A stretch of 35,105 nucleotides of DNA from an uncultured Erysipelotrichaceae bacterium (lineage in GTDB: Bacteria > Bacillota_I > Bacilli_A > Erysipelotrichales > Erysipelotrichaceae): assembly GCA_902766435.1 (NCBI GenBank), contig CACXDM010000114.1, forward strand, positions 1-35,105, in the 5' to 3' direction. The notes beneath the pieces are model-generated. The model ran no database searches. It was not told the origin of the DNA and was given only the letters and a program-made list of their open reading frames with translations. This document shows positions 7,483-15,575 of this stretch, piece after piece (within the stretch, counting starts at the first letter, position 1; each line of letters opens with the position of its first letter). Position numbers and translations under genes: made by a program.

Positions 7483-9972
7483 ATGAAGAAAACGGTGATC
7501 GGAATTCTGGCCCACGTGGACGCCGGAAAAACCACATGTATTGAAAGTATGCTCTACCTGTCCGGTACGATAAACAAGGCGGGAAGGGTGGATCATAAAG
7601 ATGCTTTTCTTGACTTTGACGAACAGGAAAAAGACCACGGGATAACGATCTATTCCAAGGAAGCCTTCTTCAGCTGGAAGGATACGGACTTTTATGTGAT
7701 CGATACACCCGGTCACGTTGATTTCTCGAGTGAAATGGAACGGGCCCTGCAGGTATTGGATCTTGCGGTTATTCTGATTAACGGTCAGGACGGCGTACAG
7801 AGCCACACGGAGACAATCTGGAAATGCCTTGAGTACTACCATGTCCCGGCTGTCATATTCGTCAATAAGATGGATATCTCACATCTTTCAAAAGAAGAGA
7901 TTCTCGCTGATCTTTCAAAGCACTGTTCGGAAAACGTGATCGATTTTGAAAGTGATGAGAGAGATGAAAAACTTGCCGTCATTTCCGAAGAGATGCTTAA
8001 CCGGTATCTGGAAGAGGGGATTGTCCCGGATGAAATGATCCGTGATGCGGTATATGAGAGAAAATGTTTTCCGTGTGTATTCGGCGCTGCGCTGAAGCAT
8101 CAGAGAACAGAAAAACTGATGGATCTGCTCACTTCTCTTTCGGAGGAAAGAGAGTATGGTGAAGAATTCGGCGCCCGTGTATACAAGATCTCATCCGATG
8201 AACAGGACAGCCGTCTGACCCATGTCAGGATCACTTCCGGCAGACTGCAGGCAAAGCAGAAGATCAGTGAGACGGAAAAGGTGGACCAGATCCGTCTTTA
8301 CAACGGCAGAAGCTGGAAAATGCTGAATGAAGCGGAAGCGGGATCGATCTGTGTTCTCAAGGGACTGAAATCCTTCGAAGCCGGTCAGGGAATGGGAATT
8401 GAAAAGGACAGTGAAAGACCGCTGCTGAATGCCTATATGAATTACCGTCTGATTCTGCCGGAGGGGGCGGATGTACTGCAGCTTTCCAAGGTATGCCGTC
8501 AGCTGGCGGATGAGGATCCCCAGCTGCAGATGGATATCTCGGAGGAGTCGGGAGTGATTTCCGTACAGATCATGGGCACAATGCAGATGGAAGTGCTGCA
8601 GAAAAAGATACGGGAAAAAAGCGGCTTTGCGGTCGGCTTCGGAGCCGGAAAGATCATCTTCCGGGAAACGATCGCCGGACCGGTAAAGGGATATGGTCAT
8701 TTCGAACCGCTTCGTCATTACGCTGAGGCGCATGTCAGACTTGAACCGCTGAAGAGAGGTTCGGGAATCGAAGTGGTGAATGATATTCCGAACGGAATGC
8801 TTTCCGAGAGCTTTCAGCGTTCGGTCGTCTCGGCGGCCGAAAGAAAACAGCACCGGGGCGTACTGACCGGTTCTCTTCTGACGGATGTGAGAATCGTGAT
8901 TACGGCTGCAAAAGGTCATCTGAAGCATACCGAAGGAGGAGATTTCCGTCAGGCGGTATCCAGAGCAGTGCGTCAGGCGCTGATGCAGGCGGATAACCTG
9001 CTGCTTGAGCCGTTCTGCAGCTTTACACTGCAGATTCCCGAAGAGATTCTCGGGCGCGCTCTGTATGATCTGGAAATGAAACACGCTTCGGCAGAGATCG
9101 CCGGAACAGAACTGATCACCGGAAGGGGTCCTCTGCGCCTATTGATGCATTATCAGAATGAAGTGACGGCATATTCCCGGGGAAGAGGGAAATTCCGCTG
9201 GGAGCCGGACGGATATGATGTCTGTGAAGATGCTCAGGAGATCATCCGGGAAACGGGATATGATCCTGAAAGTGATCTCAGGAATCCTCCTGATTCCGTA
9301 TTCTGTACCCGCGGGGCAGGGTATACCGTACCGTGGCAGGAAGCGGAAAAGAATATGCATATTCAGGTCAGGGAGAAAACGGTATCCTCCTATCAGACAA
9401 AAAAATACCGCGTCAGTGAAGAGGATATGAAGCATATCCTGGAAATGGCTTCGGGACGTAACCGGAATGAACAGAAAAAGGAAAGACCGGCAAAGAAAAA
9501 GCCGGAAAAGGAAACATATCACAATAAAGAGGAAGTGCTTCCCGGCTGTCTGATTGTGGACGGATACAATATGATCTACTCCTGGGAGGAACTGAAGGAA
9601 CTGGCAAAGGAAGACCTGCGGGCAGCGCGGGACAGACTGATTGAAATACTCATGAACTATCAGGCGTTTACCGGGGAAATGATGATACTTGTCTTTGACG
9701 GATATAAGGTGAAGGACAATATCGGCTCGGTATTCGTGAAGGATAATATGATGACTGTATATACGAAGGAGAATCAGACAGCGGACGCCTATATTGAAAA
9801 GACAGCGCACGATCTGAGAGGAAAATACAGGATCACGGTTGCGTCGTCGGATGCACTGATCCAGAACGCGGTATTCTCCCAGTCGGCGCTCCGGATGAGC
9901 GGCCGGGAGCTGAAAAGCCGGATCGATATGACAAATCTCAGAATACAGGATCTGATGAAAAGCGGAATGTGA
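7483..9972 (+). CDS. EF-G/TetM-like translational GTPase fused to a Rae1/YacP-type NYN nuclease domain
   Basis: An 829-residue protein. It starts at MKKTVIGILAHVDAGKTT; the 15 open codons before this overlap the pheT terminator. Residues 1-230 are a translational GTPase: P-loop AHVDAGKT (10-17), DTPGH (74-78), NKMD (128-131), with GITIYS as switch I. Domains II-V follow to about 630 in TetM/TetO order, ending in a GRGPLRLLMHYQNEV segment. After a Lys/Glu-rich linker (about 650-685), residues 687-829 form an NYN/PIN-like domain: LIVDGYNMIYSW (D693), ILVFDGY (D739), ENQTADAYIEK (D768), ASSDALIQNAVFSQSALRMSGREL (split here as ASSDAL, D790, and RMSGREL). These match Rae1 (YacP), the Bacillus endonuclease that cuts mRNA in the ribosomal A site. 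The GTPase part may position the nuclease there, or act in tetracycline or stress protection. ispD follows after 7 bases. Confidence 0.85.
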   Translation: MKKTVIGILAHVDAGKTTCIESMLYLSGTINKAGRVDHKDAFLDFDEQEKDHGITIYSKEAFFSWKDTDFYVIDTPGHVDFSSEMERALQVLDLAVILINGQDGVQSHTETIWKCLEYYHVPAVIFVNKMDISHLSKEEILADLSKHCSENVIDFESDERDEKLAVISEEMLNRYLEEGIVPDEMIRDAVYERKCFPCVFGAALKHQRTEKLMDLLTSLSEEREYGEEFGARVYKISSDEQDSRLTHVRITSGRLQAKQKISETEKVDQIRLYNGRSWKMLNEAEAGSICVLKGLKSFEAGQGMGIEKDSERPLLNAYMNYRLILPEGADVLQLSKVCRQLADEDPQLQMDISEESGVISVQIMGTMQMEVLQKKIREKSGFAVGFGAGKIIFRETIAGPVKGYGHFEPLRHYAEAHVRLEPLKRGSGIEVVNDIPNGMLSESFQRSVVSAAERKQHRGVLTGSLLTDVRIVITAAKGHLKHTEGGDFRQAVSRAVRQALMQADNLLLEPFCSFTLQIPEEILGRALYDLEMKHASAEIAGTELITGRGPLRLLMHYQNEVTAYSRGRGKFRWEPDGYDVCEDAQEIIRETGYDPESDLRNPPDSVFCTRGAGYTVPWQEAEKNMHIQVREKTVSSYQTKKYRVSEEDMKHILEMASGRNRNEQKKERPAKKKPEKETYHNKEEVLPGCLIVDGYNMIYSWEELKELAKEDLRAARDRLIEILMNYQAFTGEMMILVFDGYKVKDNIGSVFVKDNMMTVYTKENQTADAYIEKTAHDLRGKYRITVASSDALIQNAVFSQSALRMSGRELKSRIDMTNLRIQDLMKSGM

Positions 9973-9979
9973 GGGTAAT

Positions 9980-10624
9980 ATGGAATACAATGCGGTAATC
10001 GTTGCGGCAGGCAGCGGCACAAGAATGGGTCTCGGATACAACAAGGTCTATCTGGAACTGAAAGACGGCAGAACGGTACTGGAGACAACGATATCTGTCT
10101 TTGAAGCTGATCCCGAATGTACGCAGATCATTGTCGTAACCGACTCCAATGAATATCTGTCACGCTACAGTGAACGGATGCATGGCAGAATCACACTGGT
10201 ACACGGCGGCTCAACAAGACAGGAAAGTGTTTCCAACGGTCTTATGGCAGTCATCACCGGTTATGTCATGATTCATGACGGCGCAAGACCGTATCTCTCT
10301 GAGGAATGTCTGCAGCGTCTGAAGGAAGCATTGGAAAAGAATGATGCCGCGCTGCTTTGTGTTCCGTGTAAAGATACAGTCAAGTACATCAAAGACGGTG
10401 CGGTGGGAGGAACATATCCCCGTGAGACACTGATCGCTGCCCAGACACCCCAGGCATTCAGAACGGATCTGATTCTTTCCTGCATGAAGAAAGCGGAGGA
10501 AGAAGGATGGACAGGTACGGATGACTGCTCACTGGCGGAACGGTACTCGGATGCGCGGATCATTCCCGTTGAAGGGAGTTATGCTAATATAAAAATCACT
10601 ACACCGGAAGATGTTCCGGCATGA
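9980..10624 (+). CDS. ispD: 2-C-methyl-D-erythritol 4-phosphate cytidylyltransferase
   Basis: A 214-residue IspD, which transfers CMP from CTP to methylerythritol phosphate in the non-mevalonate isoprenoid pathway. Visible motifs are the nucleotide-binding loop VIVAAGSGTRMG (7-18) with the catalytic Arg and Lys (RMGLGYNKVYLEL), GGSTRQESVSNGL, VMIHDGARPYLS, PRETLIAAQTPQAFRTDLI, and GTDDCSLAE near the end. It is about 10-15 residues shorter than usual: it stops just after ITTPEDVPA, where most homologues carry a final helix. The start follows the GTPase-NYN gene by 7 bases with a modest GAGGG signal. In Bacillus, ispD and the rae1 gene lie in the same chromosomal neighbourhood, so this pairing echoes that order. 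Confidence 0.93.
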   Translation: MEYNAVIVAAGSGTRMGLGYNKVYLELKDGRTVLETTISVFEADPECTQIIVVTDSNEYLSRYSERMHGRITLVHGGSTRQESVSNGLMAVITGYVMIHDGARPYLSEECLQRLKEALEKNDAALLCVPCKDTVKYIKDGAVGGTYPRETLIAAQTPQAFRTDLILSCMKKAEEEGWTGTDDCSLAERYSDARIIPVEGSYANIKITTPEDVPA

Positions 10625-10641
10625 TGAAAGAGGAGGACACA

Positions 10642-11757
10642 ATGAATACTTTTTGCGGCGAAGAACTGGGAAAGTTCGGATTTGGCCTGATGCGGCTTCC
10701 CAGAAATGACGACAAGACGATTGACACGGAAATGACATCTGAGATGGTCGACCGTTTTCTGGCGGCGGGACTGAAGTACTTCGATACTGCATATGTCTAT
10801 GAAGGCAGTGAAGCAGCGGCGAAAAAAGCGCTTGTGGACCGTCATCCGAGAGACAGCTTTTTCCTGACATCAAAACTCAATGCGAATGCGGCGAAGGATG
10901 AGGCTGATGCCAAAAATCAGATTTACGTATCATTGGAAAGAACCGGGGCAGGCTATATTGATTTTTATCTCCTGCACGCGCTGTCTGCCGGCAACAAGGA
11001 TAAATATGATGCCTACGGACTATGGGATTATGTAAAGGAACTGAAGGAAAAGGGACTTGTAAGACATTACGGTTTCTCATTCCATGATTCCCCCGAACTT
11101 CTCGATGAACTGCTGACGGAACATCCCGACGTGGAATTCGTCCAGCTGCAGATCAACTACGCTGACTGGGAAGATCCCACGGTTCAGAGCAGAAGATGCT
11201 ATGAAGTCGCTTCAAAGCACGGCAAGCCCGTTGTCGTCATGGAGCCGGTAAAAGGCGGCACACTGGCAAATCCGCCGCAGTCCGTCAAGGATATCTTCAA
11301 GGCTGCTGATCCGAAGGCAAGTACTGCTTCCTGGGCGATCCGCTTTGCGGCAAGTCTGGAAAACGTGAAGATTGTTCTTTCCGGTATGTCCAATGTTGAA
11401 CAGATGGAAGACAATCTGTCCTACATGAAGGATTTCAAACCGCTGAATGAAGAAGAAATGAAGGTAATCGCTGAGGCGCAGGAGGCGCTGAAGCAGATTG
11501 AACAGATTCCGTGCACCGCATGTCATTACTGCACAGGCGGCTGTCCGATGCAGATTGATATCCCGCAGCTCTTCAAGGTCATGAACCGTGATCTGCTGTT
11601 CGGTGATCATGAAGATTCCAGACGGAGATATGCGAACGCTGTGAAAGACGGCGGTACGGCAGGTTCCTGTATCCACTGTCTGCAGTGTGAAGGGGAATGT
11701 CCTCAGCATATTGAGATCACTTCATGGCTTGAAAAGATTGCCGAAGCATTTGAGTAA
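10642..11757 (+). CDS. Aldo/keto reductase with C-terminal [4Fe-4S] ferredoxin-type domain
   Basis: A 371-residue protein. AGAGGAGG (about 10629-10636) supports this ATG over one 21 bases earlier. The N-terminal 280 residues are an AKR TIM barrel: FGFGLMRLP, the active-site region YFDTAYVYEGSE, the Lys strand FFLTSKLNA, the His in YIDFYLLHALS, and the NADP-site region ASWAIRFAASLENVKIVLSG. The C-terminus has two cysteine clusters, CTACHYCTGGCP and CIHCLQCEGECPQ, expected to ligate Fe-S clusters. This is the common 'aldo/keto reductase, 4Fe-4S' architecture of anaerobic Firmicutes; the substrate is unknown. It is the last gene of the GTPase-ispD transcript and is followed by a terminator. Confidence 0.9.
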   Translation: MNTFCGEELGKFGFGLMRLPRNDDKTIDTEMTSEMVDRFLAAGLKYFDTAYVYEGSEAAAKKALVDRHPRDSFFLTSKLNANAAKDEADAKNQIYVSLERTGAGYIDFYLLHALSAGNKDKYDAYGLWDYVKELKEKGLVRHYGFSFHDSPELLDELLTEHPDVEFVQLQINYADWEDPTVQSRRCYEVASKHGKPVVVMEPVKGGTLANPPQSVKDIFKAADPKASTASWAIRFAASLENVKIVLSGMSNVEQMEDNLSYMKDFKPLNEEEMKVIAEAQEALKQIEQIPCTACHYCTGGCPMQIDIPQLFKVMNRDLLFGDHEDSRRRYANAVKDGGTAGSCIHCLQCEGECPQHIEITSWLEKIAEAFE

Positions 11758-11766
11758 TACAGAACA

Positions 11767-11790
11767 GGTCTCCTCAGGGAGATCTTTTTT
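11767..11790 (+). terminator. Rho-independent terminator after the aldo/keto reductase
   Basis: GGTCTCC (11767-11773) pairs with GGAGATC (11778-11784), with one G-U pair and a TCAG loop, followed by six T. Confidence 0.85.
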
Positions 11791-11796
11791 ATTGCA

Positions 11797-11838
11797 AACA
11801 GTATATAACAGTTGACAACAGTTATATACTGTTATAAT
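11797..11838 (+). promoter_or_regulatory. Promoter and 13-bp inverted-repeat operator of the GntR-ABC operon
   Basis: AACAGTATATAAC (11797-11809) and its exact reverse complement GTTATATACTGTT (11821-11833) flank an 11-base spacer that contains TTGACA (11812-11817). TATAAT (11833-11838) follows at a rather short 15-base spacing, so the right arm abuts the -10. The position over both promoter elements predicts repression when a dimeric regulator binds. YtrA-type GntR proteins typically bind such long symmetric sites upstream of their own operon, so the adjacent GntR gene is the natural candidate. Confidence 0.85.
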
Positions 11839-11866
11839 CTGTTTATGAAAAAAGAAGGTGAGAATC

Positions 11867-12238
11867 ATGCATGTGATTATTGATACAAGATCCATGGTAC
11901 CGATCTATGAACAGATTGTGGAAAGCATCAGGAAGAAGATTGTCAAAGGTGAACTGTCTGCCGGTGATCCGCTCCCTTCTGTGAGGTCGCTTTCTTCCGA
12001 ACTGAAAATCAGCGCTTTGACGGTCAAGAAGGCATATGACCGGCTGGAGGAAGAGGGATATACGACAACGGTTCACGGCAAGGGTACCTATGTGACAGGC
12101 ATCAGCCGGGAAGTCATCGCCGAACAGCAGAAGCGCGAAGTGGAGAATGACTTTGCCGCAGCAGTTGAAAAATCCCGCAGGTACGGCCTGACGGATGAAG
12201 AGATCAGGGAAATACTCGGCCTGATCCTGGAGGATTAA
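11867..12238 (+). CDS. GntR-family (YtrA-type) transcriptional regulator
   Basis: A 123-residue regulator. The winged helix occupies residues 8-75 (VPIYEQIVESIRKKIVKGEL, then LPSVRSLSSELKISALTVKK and the wing TVHGKGTYV). Only a short C-terminal helical tail follows, the YtrA-subfamily design, in which small GntR proteins control linked ABC exporters. The ATG at 11867 is chosen over the GTG at 11858 because AAGGTG (11855-11860) is then well spaced. It is followed after three bases by the ATPase gene, and its own promoter carries the palindrome described separately, so autoregulation is likely. The effector is unknown; in relatives, cell-wall-active compounds induce the operon. Confidence 0.92.
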   Translation: MHVIIDTRSMVPIYEQIVESIRKKIVKGELSAGDPLPSVRSLSSELKISALTVKKAYDRLEEEGYTTTVHGKGTYVTGISREVIAEQQKREVENDFAAAVEKSRRYGLTDEEIREILGLILED

Positions 12239-12241
12239 ATC

Positions 12242-13093
12242 ATGCTTGTAACGGAAAATCTGAAGAAAACGTATCCGTCTTTCCATATGGATGTTTCACT
12301 GAAGGCGGAAAAGGGAAAAATCACCGGTCTCATCGGACAGAACGGCGCGGGAAAGACAACATTGTTCAAGGCAGTGCTCGGTCTGATTCATACAGACGGA
12401 GGAAAAGCGGAACTGTCCGGCAGGGACATCCGTGATCTTTCAGCGGAGGATAAACAGAATATCGGTGCGGTCATGGCGGAGTCCGGTTTTTCCGGCTATC
12501 TGACAGTCGGGGATGTATGTCCCATTCTTAAAGCATTTTACCGGTCGTTTGATGAACCTCTGTTCTATGCGTACTGCGCAAGACTCGGGCTTGATGAAAA
12601 CAAAAAGATCAGGGAGCTCTCCAGCGGGATGAAAGCCAAGCTGAAGATCGCGGCGGCGTTGACGCATCACGCGGATTTCCTTGTCCTGGATGAGCCGACA
12701 TCGGGACTGGACGTGATTGCGAGAGATGAAGTGCTGACAATGCTGAGGGAATACATGGCGGAAAAGGAAGACAGATCAATTCTGATCTCATCGCATATTT
12801 CAAATGATCTGGAAAGTCTGTGTGATGACTTCTATATGATTCATGAAGGAAAAATCATTCTTCATGAGGATACCGACCGGCTGACCGGTTCCTATGCTTT
12901 GATCAAGGCGGATCCGAAGAGTTATGAAGATCTGGATAAAACATATATTCTCCGGGTAAGGAAGGAACCGTACGGCTATGTCTGTCTTACCGATCAAAGA
13001 GAGTTTTACCGGGAGAATTATCCGGACCTTGTGATTGAAAGAGCGGGGATGGATGAACTGATTCATCTCATGATCAAAGGAGAAAAAGGATGA
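12242..13093 (+). CDS. ABC transporter ATP-binding protein
   Basis: A 283-residue ATPase. Walker A is GQNGAGKTT (about 33-41), the signature is LSSGMKAKLKIAAAL, Walker B with its extension is FLVLDEPTSGLD, and the switch His is in ILISSHIS. The signature Ser-Gly-Met form and the roughly 70-residue C-terminal extension fit the antibiotic/drug-type exporters (YtrB/BcrA-like) that accompany YtrA regulators. GGAGGA (12228-12233) precedes the ATG. The 3' end overlaps the permease start by four bases, so the two are probably translated together and form one complex. The substrate cannot be read from sequence. Confidence 0.93.
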   Translation: MLVTENLKKTYPSFHMDVSLKAEKGKITGLIGQNGAGKTTLFKAVLGLIHTDGGKAELSGRDIRDLSAEDKQNIGAVMAESGFSGYLTVGDVCPILKAFYRSFDEPLFYAYCARLGLDENKKIRELSSGMKAKLKIAAALTHHADFLVLDEPTSGLDVIARDEVLTMLREYMAEKEDRSILISSHISNDLESLCDDFYMIHEGKIILHEDTDRLTGSYALIKADPKSYEDLDKTYILRVRKEPYGYVCLTDQREFYRENYPDLVIERAGMDELIHLMIKGEKG

Positions 13094-13725
13094 AAGGTCT
13101 GTTTGTAAAGGATCTGATGATTATCAGACATCAGATGACGACATTTATCATGTTTATTCTGTGTGCTGCCGTATTATCCATGACAATGGAATCGTATTCC
13201 GCTGTTTACTATATGATGTTTCTCGGCTCTGCCCTCATTGTCGGAACACTCAGTTATGATGAGGTGGACAACGGGTATACATTTCTGTTTACACTTCCGT
13301 TTCAGAGAAGGGATTATGCCAGGGAAAAATTCCTGCTGTGTACAGCCGGGATGATCGTATCTGCAGTCATCGGATATGTGATTGCGGTGATCTCCGTGAC
13401 ACTCAGAGGCGGTACGGCAGACGCATTGTTCTCTCAGGCGCTGCCCGGGGTTGTCGGCATGTTCTTCGGCTTATCGCTGTTTCATTCTGTCATGATCCCG
13501 CTGCGTATCCGCTATGGCAGTGAGAAGGGAAGACTGGTGCTGTATATCCTTTCGGCCGCAATGGCAGCGCTGTTCATTCTGGCGCTGAAGCTGACCGATT
13601 ACAGAATGCCTTCATTTGCGGTCAGTGATACGGTAATCGCTGCGGTACTGATTACTGCCGGGATTGTAATCATGATGATCGGCGAAAAAATTACCGAAAA
13701 GATTCTCAAGAAAAAAGAATTCTGA
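13090..13725 (+). CDS. ABC-2 type transporter permease
   Basis: A 211-residue membrane protein with about six hydrophobic helices: TFIMFILCAAVLSMTM, YYMMFLGSALIVGTL, GMIVSAVIGYVIAVISV, VVGMFFGLSLFHSVMI, LVLYILSAAMAALFILAL and TVIAAVLITAGIVIMMI. A cytoplasmic stretch after helix 2 (LPFQRRDYAREKF) resembles the coupling region of ABC-2 permeases. It would pair with the preceding ATPase, whose stop it overlaps. AAAGGAGAAAAAGG precedes the ATG. Function beyond export is not visible. Confidence 0.87.
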   Translation: MKGLFVKDLMIIRHQMTTFIMFILCAAVLSMTMESYSAVYYMMFLGSALIVGTLSYDEVDNGYTFLFTLPFQRRDYAREKFLLCTAGMIVSAVIGYVIAVISVTLRGGTADALFSQALPGVVGMFFGLSLFHSVMIPLRIRYGSEKGRLVLYILSAAMAALFILALKLTDYRMPSFAVSDTVIAAVLITAGIVIMMIGEKITEKILKKKEF

Positions 13726-13744
13726 AAAAATTCAGGAATCCGGT

Positions 13745-13781
13745 GCCTTCCCGACTATATAGTTCAGGGAGGGCTTTTTTT
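13745..13781 (+). terminator. Terminator whose 3' arm doubles as the comFA ribosome binding site
   Basis: GCCTTCCC (13745-13752) pairs with GGGAGGGC (13767-13774), with one U-G pair, followed by seven T (13775-13781). The comFA ATG begins at 13782, immediately after the T-run. The only purine-rich ribosome binding site for comFA is the GGGAGG inside the 3' arm, so folding of this hairpin would both end the ABC transcript and mask the comFA start signal. Confidence 0.8.
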
Positions 13782-14927
13782 ATGAAATGTCCGAGATGTC
13801 TGAATACAGACAAAGAATATTTTTACAAAGGCAGCAAGGGCTGGTACTGCCGCCGATGCATATCATTCGGGAGGGCAATGCTGGAAGAGGAGAGTGAACC
13901 GGTCTCTCTTTCTTCTGTAACCGAAGGCAGTGAGGAGTATACGCTGCAGTATCCGCTGACGGAGAGCCAGGAAAGAATTGCAGAGCAGTGCGCGGAACTG
14001 ATTGATACAACGGATGTGCTTCTTTATTGTGTATGCGGGGCAGGGAAAACCGAACTGGTCGTTCCTTCAATCGCGAAAATGCTGAGGAAAGGGAAAAAAG
14101 TATGCTTTGCGATTGCCCGAAGACAGGTAGTGCTTGAACTGGGAGAAAGACTGAAGACATATTTTCCCAAAGCAAAGGTGACTGCAGTCTGCGGCGGGCA
14201 TACAAAGGAAACGGACGGAGAAATCATTGTCAGCACTACGCATCAGCTGTACAGGTATTATCAGGCGTTCGATCTTCTGATTCTGGATGAACCGGATGCT
14301 TTTCCGTACCGCGGCAGTGATGTTCTCCACGGGATTGCCAAAACGGCCTGCAGGGGAAGAACGGTATATCTCACCGCGACTCCGGATGAAGAACTCAGCA
14401 GACGTCTTCAGGATAAGAGTATTGCCTGTCTCAGGCTGAACCGGCGTCCTCACGGCAGACCGCTTCCGGTGCCGCGTATTGTAACAGGACCCGTATTTTA
14501 TCTGGCTGTTGAATTGGTGAAATGGCTGAAGAAACATGAAATGCATCCGAGGATGGTGTTTGTGCCGAAAATACAGACGGCAGAAATACTGGGAAAAATA
14601 CTCGGAATATTCACTCCGTGTTATGTATGTACTTCCGCTTCGGCAGACAGGGATGAAGTGATCCGCCGATTCCGGAAGAAAAAACACGGGATTATGGTAT
14701 GCACCACAGTGCTGGAAAGAGGTGTGACAATTCCCGGCGCCGATATCTGTGTGATGTTTGCGGACAGTGAGATATTTGATGAGGCTGCTCTGATCCAGAT
14801 GGCTGGCAGAGCAGGAAGAAGCTTTGATCATCCTGAGGGGGATGTACTCTTTCTCTGCAGTGAAAAAAGCAGTCTCACGGAAGTCTGTGTGAAGAAACTG
14901 CAGGAGGCAAACCGATGCGCTGTCTGA
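13782..14927 (+). CDS. comFA: ComFA, DNA-uptake helicase/translocase
   Basis: A 381-residue protein. Residues 1-25 carry the ComFA zinc-binding cysteines (CPRCLNTDKEYFY, then WYCRRC). A superfamily 2 helicase core follows: Q-motif-like LTESQERIAEQC, Walker A CVCGAGKTELV, DEPD in LILDEPDAFPY, motif III VYLTATPDEEL, and C-terminal motifs VCTTVLERGVTIPGADICVM and QMAGRAGRSFDHPEGDV. ComFA is the cytosolic ATPase that helps pull transforming ssDNA through ComEC. An upstream in-frame GTG at 13743 would begin inside the terminator hairpin, so the ATG is preferred. The last 13 bases overlap comFC. A short form of the family (Bacillus ComFA is about 460 aa). Confidence 0.93.
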   Translation: MKCPRCLNTDKEYFYKGSKGWYCRRCISFGRAMLEEESEPVSLSSVTEGSEEYTLQYPLTESQERIAEQCAELIDTTDVLLYCVCGAGKTELVVPSIAKMLRKGKKVCFAIARRQVVLELGERLKTYFPKAKVTAVCGGHTKETDGEIIVSTTHQLYRYYQAFDLLILDEPDAFPYRGSDVLHGIAKTACRGRTVYLTATPDEELSRRLQDKSIACLRLNRRPHGRPLPVPRIVTGPVFYLAVELVKWLKKHEMHPRMVFVPKIQTAEILGKILGIFTPCYVCTSASADRDEVIRRFRKKKHGIMVCTTVLERGVTIPGADICVMFADSEIFDEAALIQMAGRAGRSFDHPEGDVLFLCSEKSSLTEVCVKKLQEANRCAV

Positions 14928-15553
14928 TCTGCGGCTGCAAAAGAGACGAGGGAAGTCTCAGGGACATTCTTCTTTCCGATGATCCTCTGTGTTCGAAGTG
15001 CCGCGCAGAATGGATGAGAAAAAGAATTCATTTCCGGATCAAAGGTATTCCGGCGGAAGCGTTCTATGTCTATAACAGCGCCTTTTCATCTGCTTTGATC
15101 CAGTATAAGGAATGCGGTGATGAGGCACTGCGGGATATCTTTCTGTATGAAGTCAGGAATGAACTCCGCCGGAAATATCACGGATATACGTTTCTGCGTA
15201 TGCCGAGCACTGAGACGAAGCGGAATCAGAGAGGGTTTGATCATCTTGAGGAAATGCTGAAAATCACCGGCATACGGAGTGAAGCGCCGTTTTATAAGAT
15301 CCATGACTTTACCCAGAAACAAAGCGGAAAGACAGAACGCGCGCGGATGGAGACGGATATCGGTGTAAGGGAAGGTTACCGGTTCGCAAAGAAAATCGTT
15401 CTCTTTGATGATGTCATTACCACCGGATCCACAATCCGCGGAGCCCTTGCCTGTATCCCGGTTCATTCCGTGAAAGTGCGTATTGCGGCATGTGCCGCAA
15501 ATGCAAAGCTGATCAAATTGCCTTTTCAAAGGCGTAAAGATATAATAGAGTAG
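14915..15553 (+). CDS. comFC: ComFC/ComF family phosphoribosyltransferase-like competence protein
   Basis: A 212-residue ComFC. The N-terminal zinc finger is CLICGCKRDEG...CSKC (residues 3-30). A PRTase fold follows, with RNQRGFDHLEEML and the PRPP-loop signature VLFDDVITTGST near the C-terminus. The family works with ComFA in natural transformation. CAGGAGG (14901-14907) lies seven bases before the ATG, inside the end of comFA, so the pair is translationally linked. The secA promoter lies within its 3' end. Confidence 0.92.
   Translation: MRCLICGCKRDEGSLRDILLSDDPLCSKCRAEWMRKRIHFRIKGIPAEAFYVYNSAFSSALIQYKECGDEALRDIFLYEVRNELRRKYHGYTFLRMPSTETKRNQRGFDHLEEMLKITGIRSEAPFYKIHDFTQKQSGKTERARMETDIGVREGYRFAKKIVLFDDVITTGSTIRGALACIPVHSVKVRIAACAANAKLIKLPFQRRKDIIE
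15518..15546 (+). promoter_or_regulatory. Promoter for secA-prfB
   Basis: TTGCCT (15518-15523) and TATAAT (15541-15546) are separated by 17 bases. They lie at the 3' end of comFC, about 30 bases before the secA ATG, and would let secA be expressed independently of comF. Confidence 0.6.
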
Positions 15554-15575
15554 CTTTTTGCAGAATGGAGGAGTT

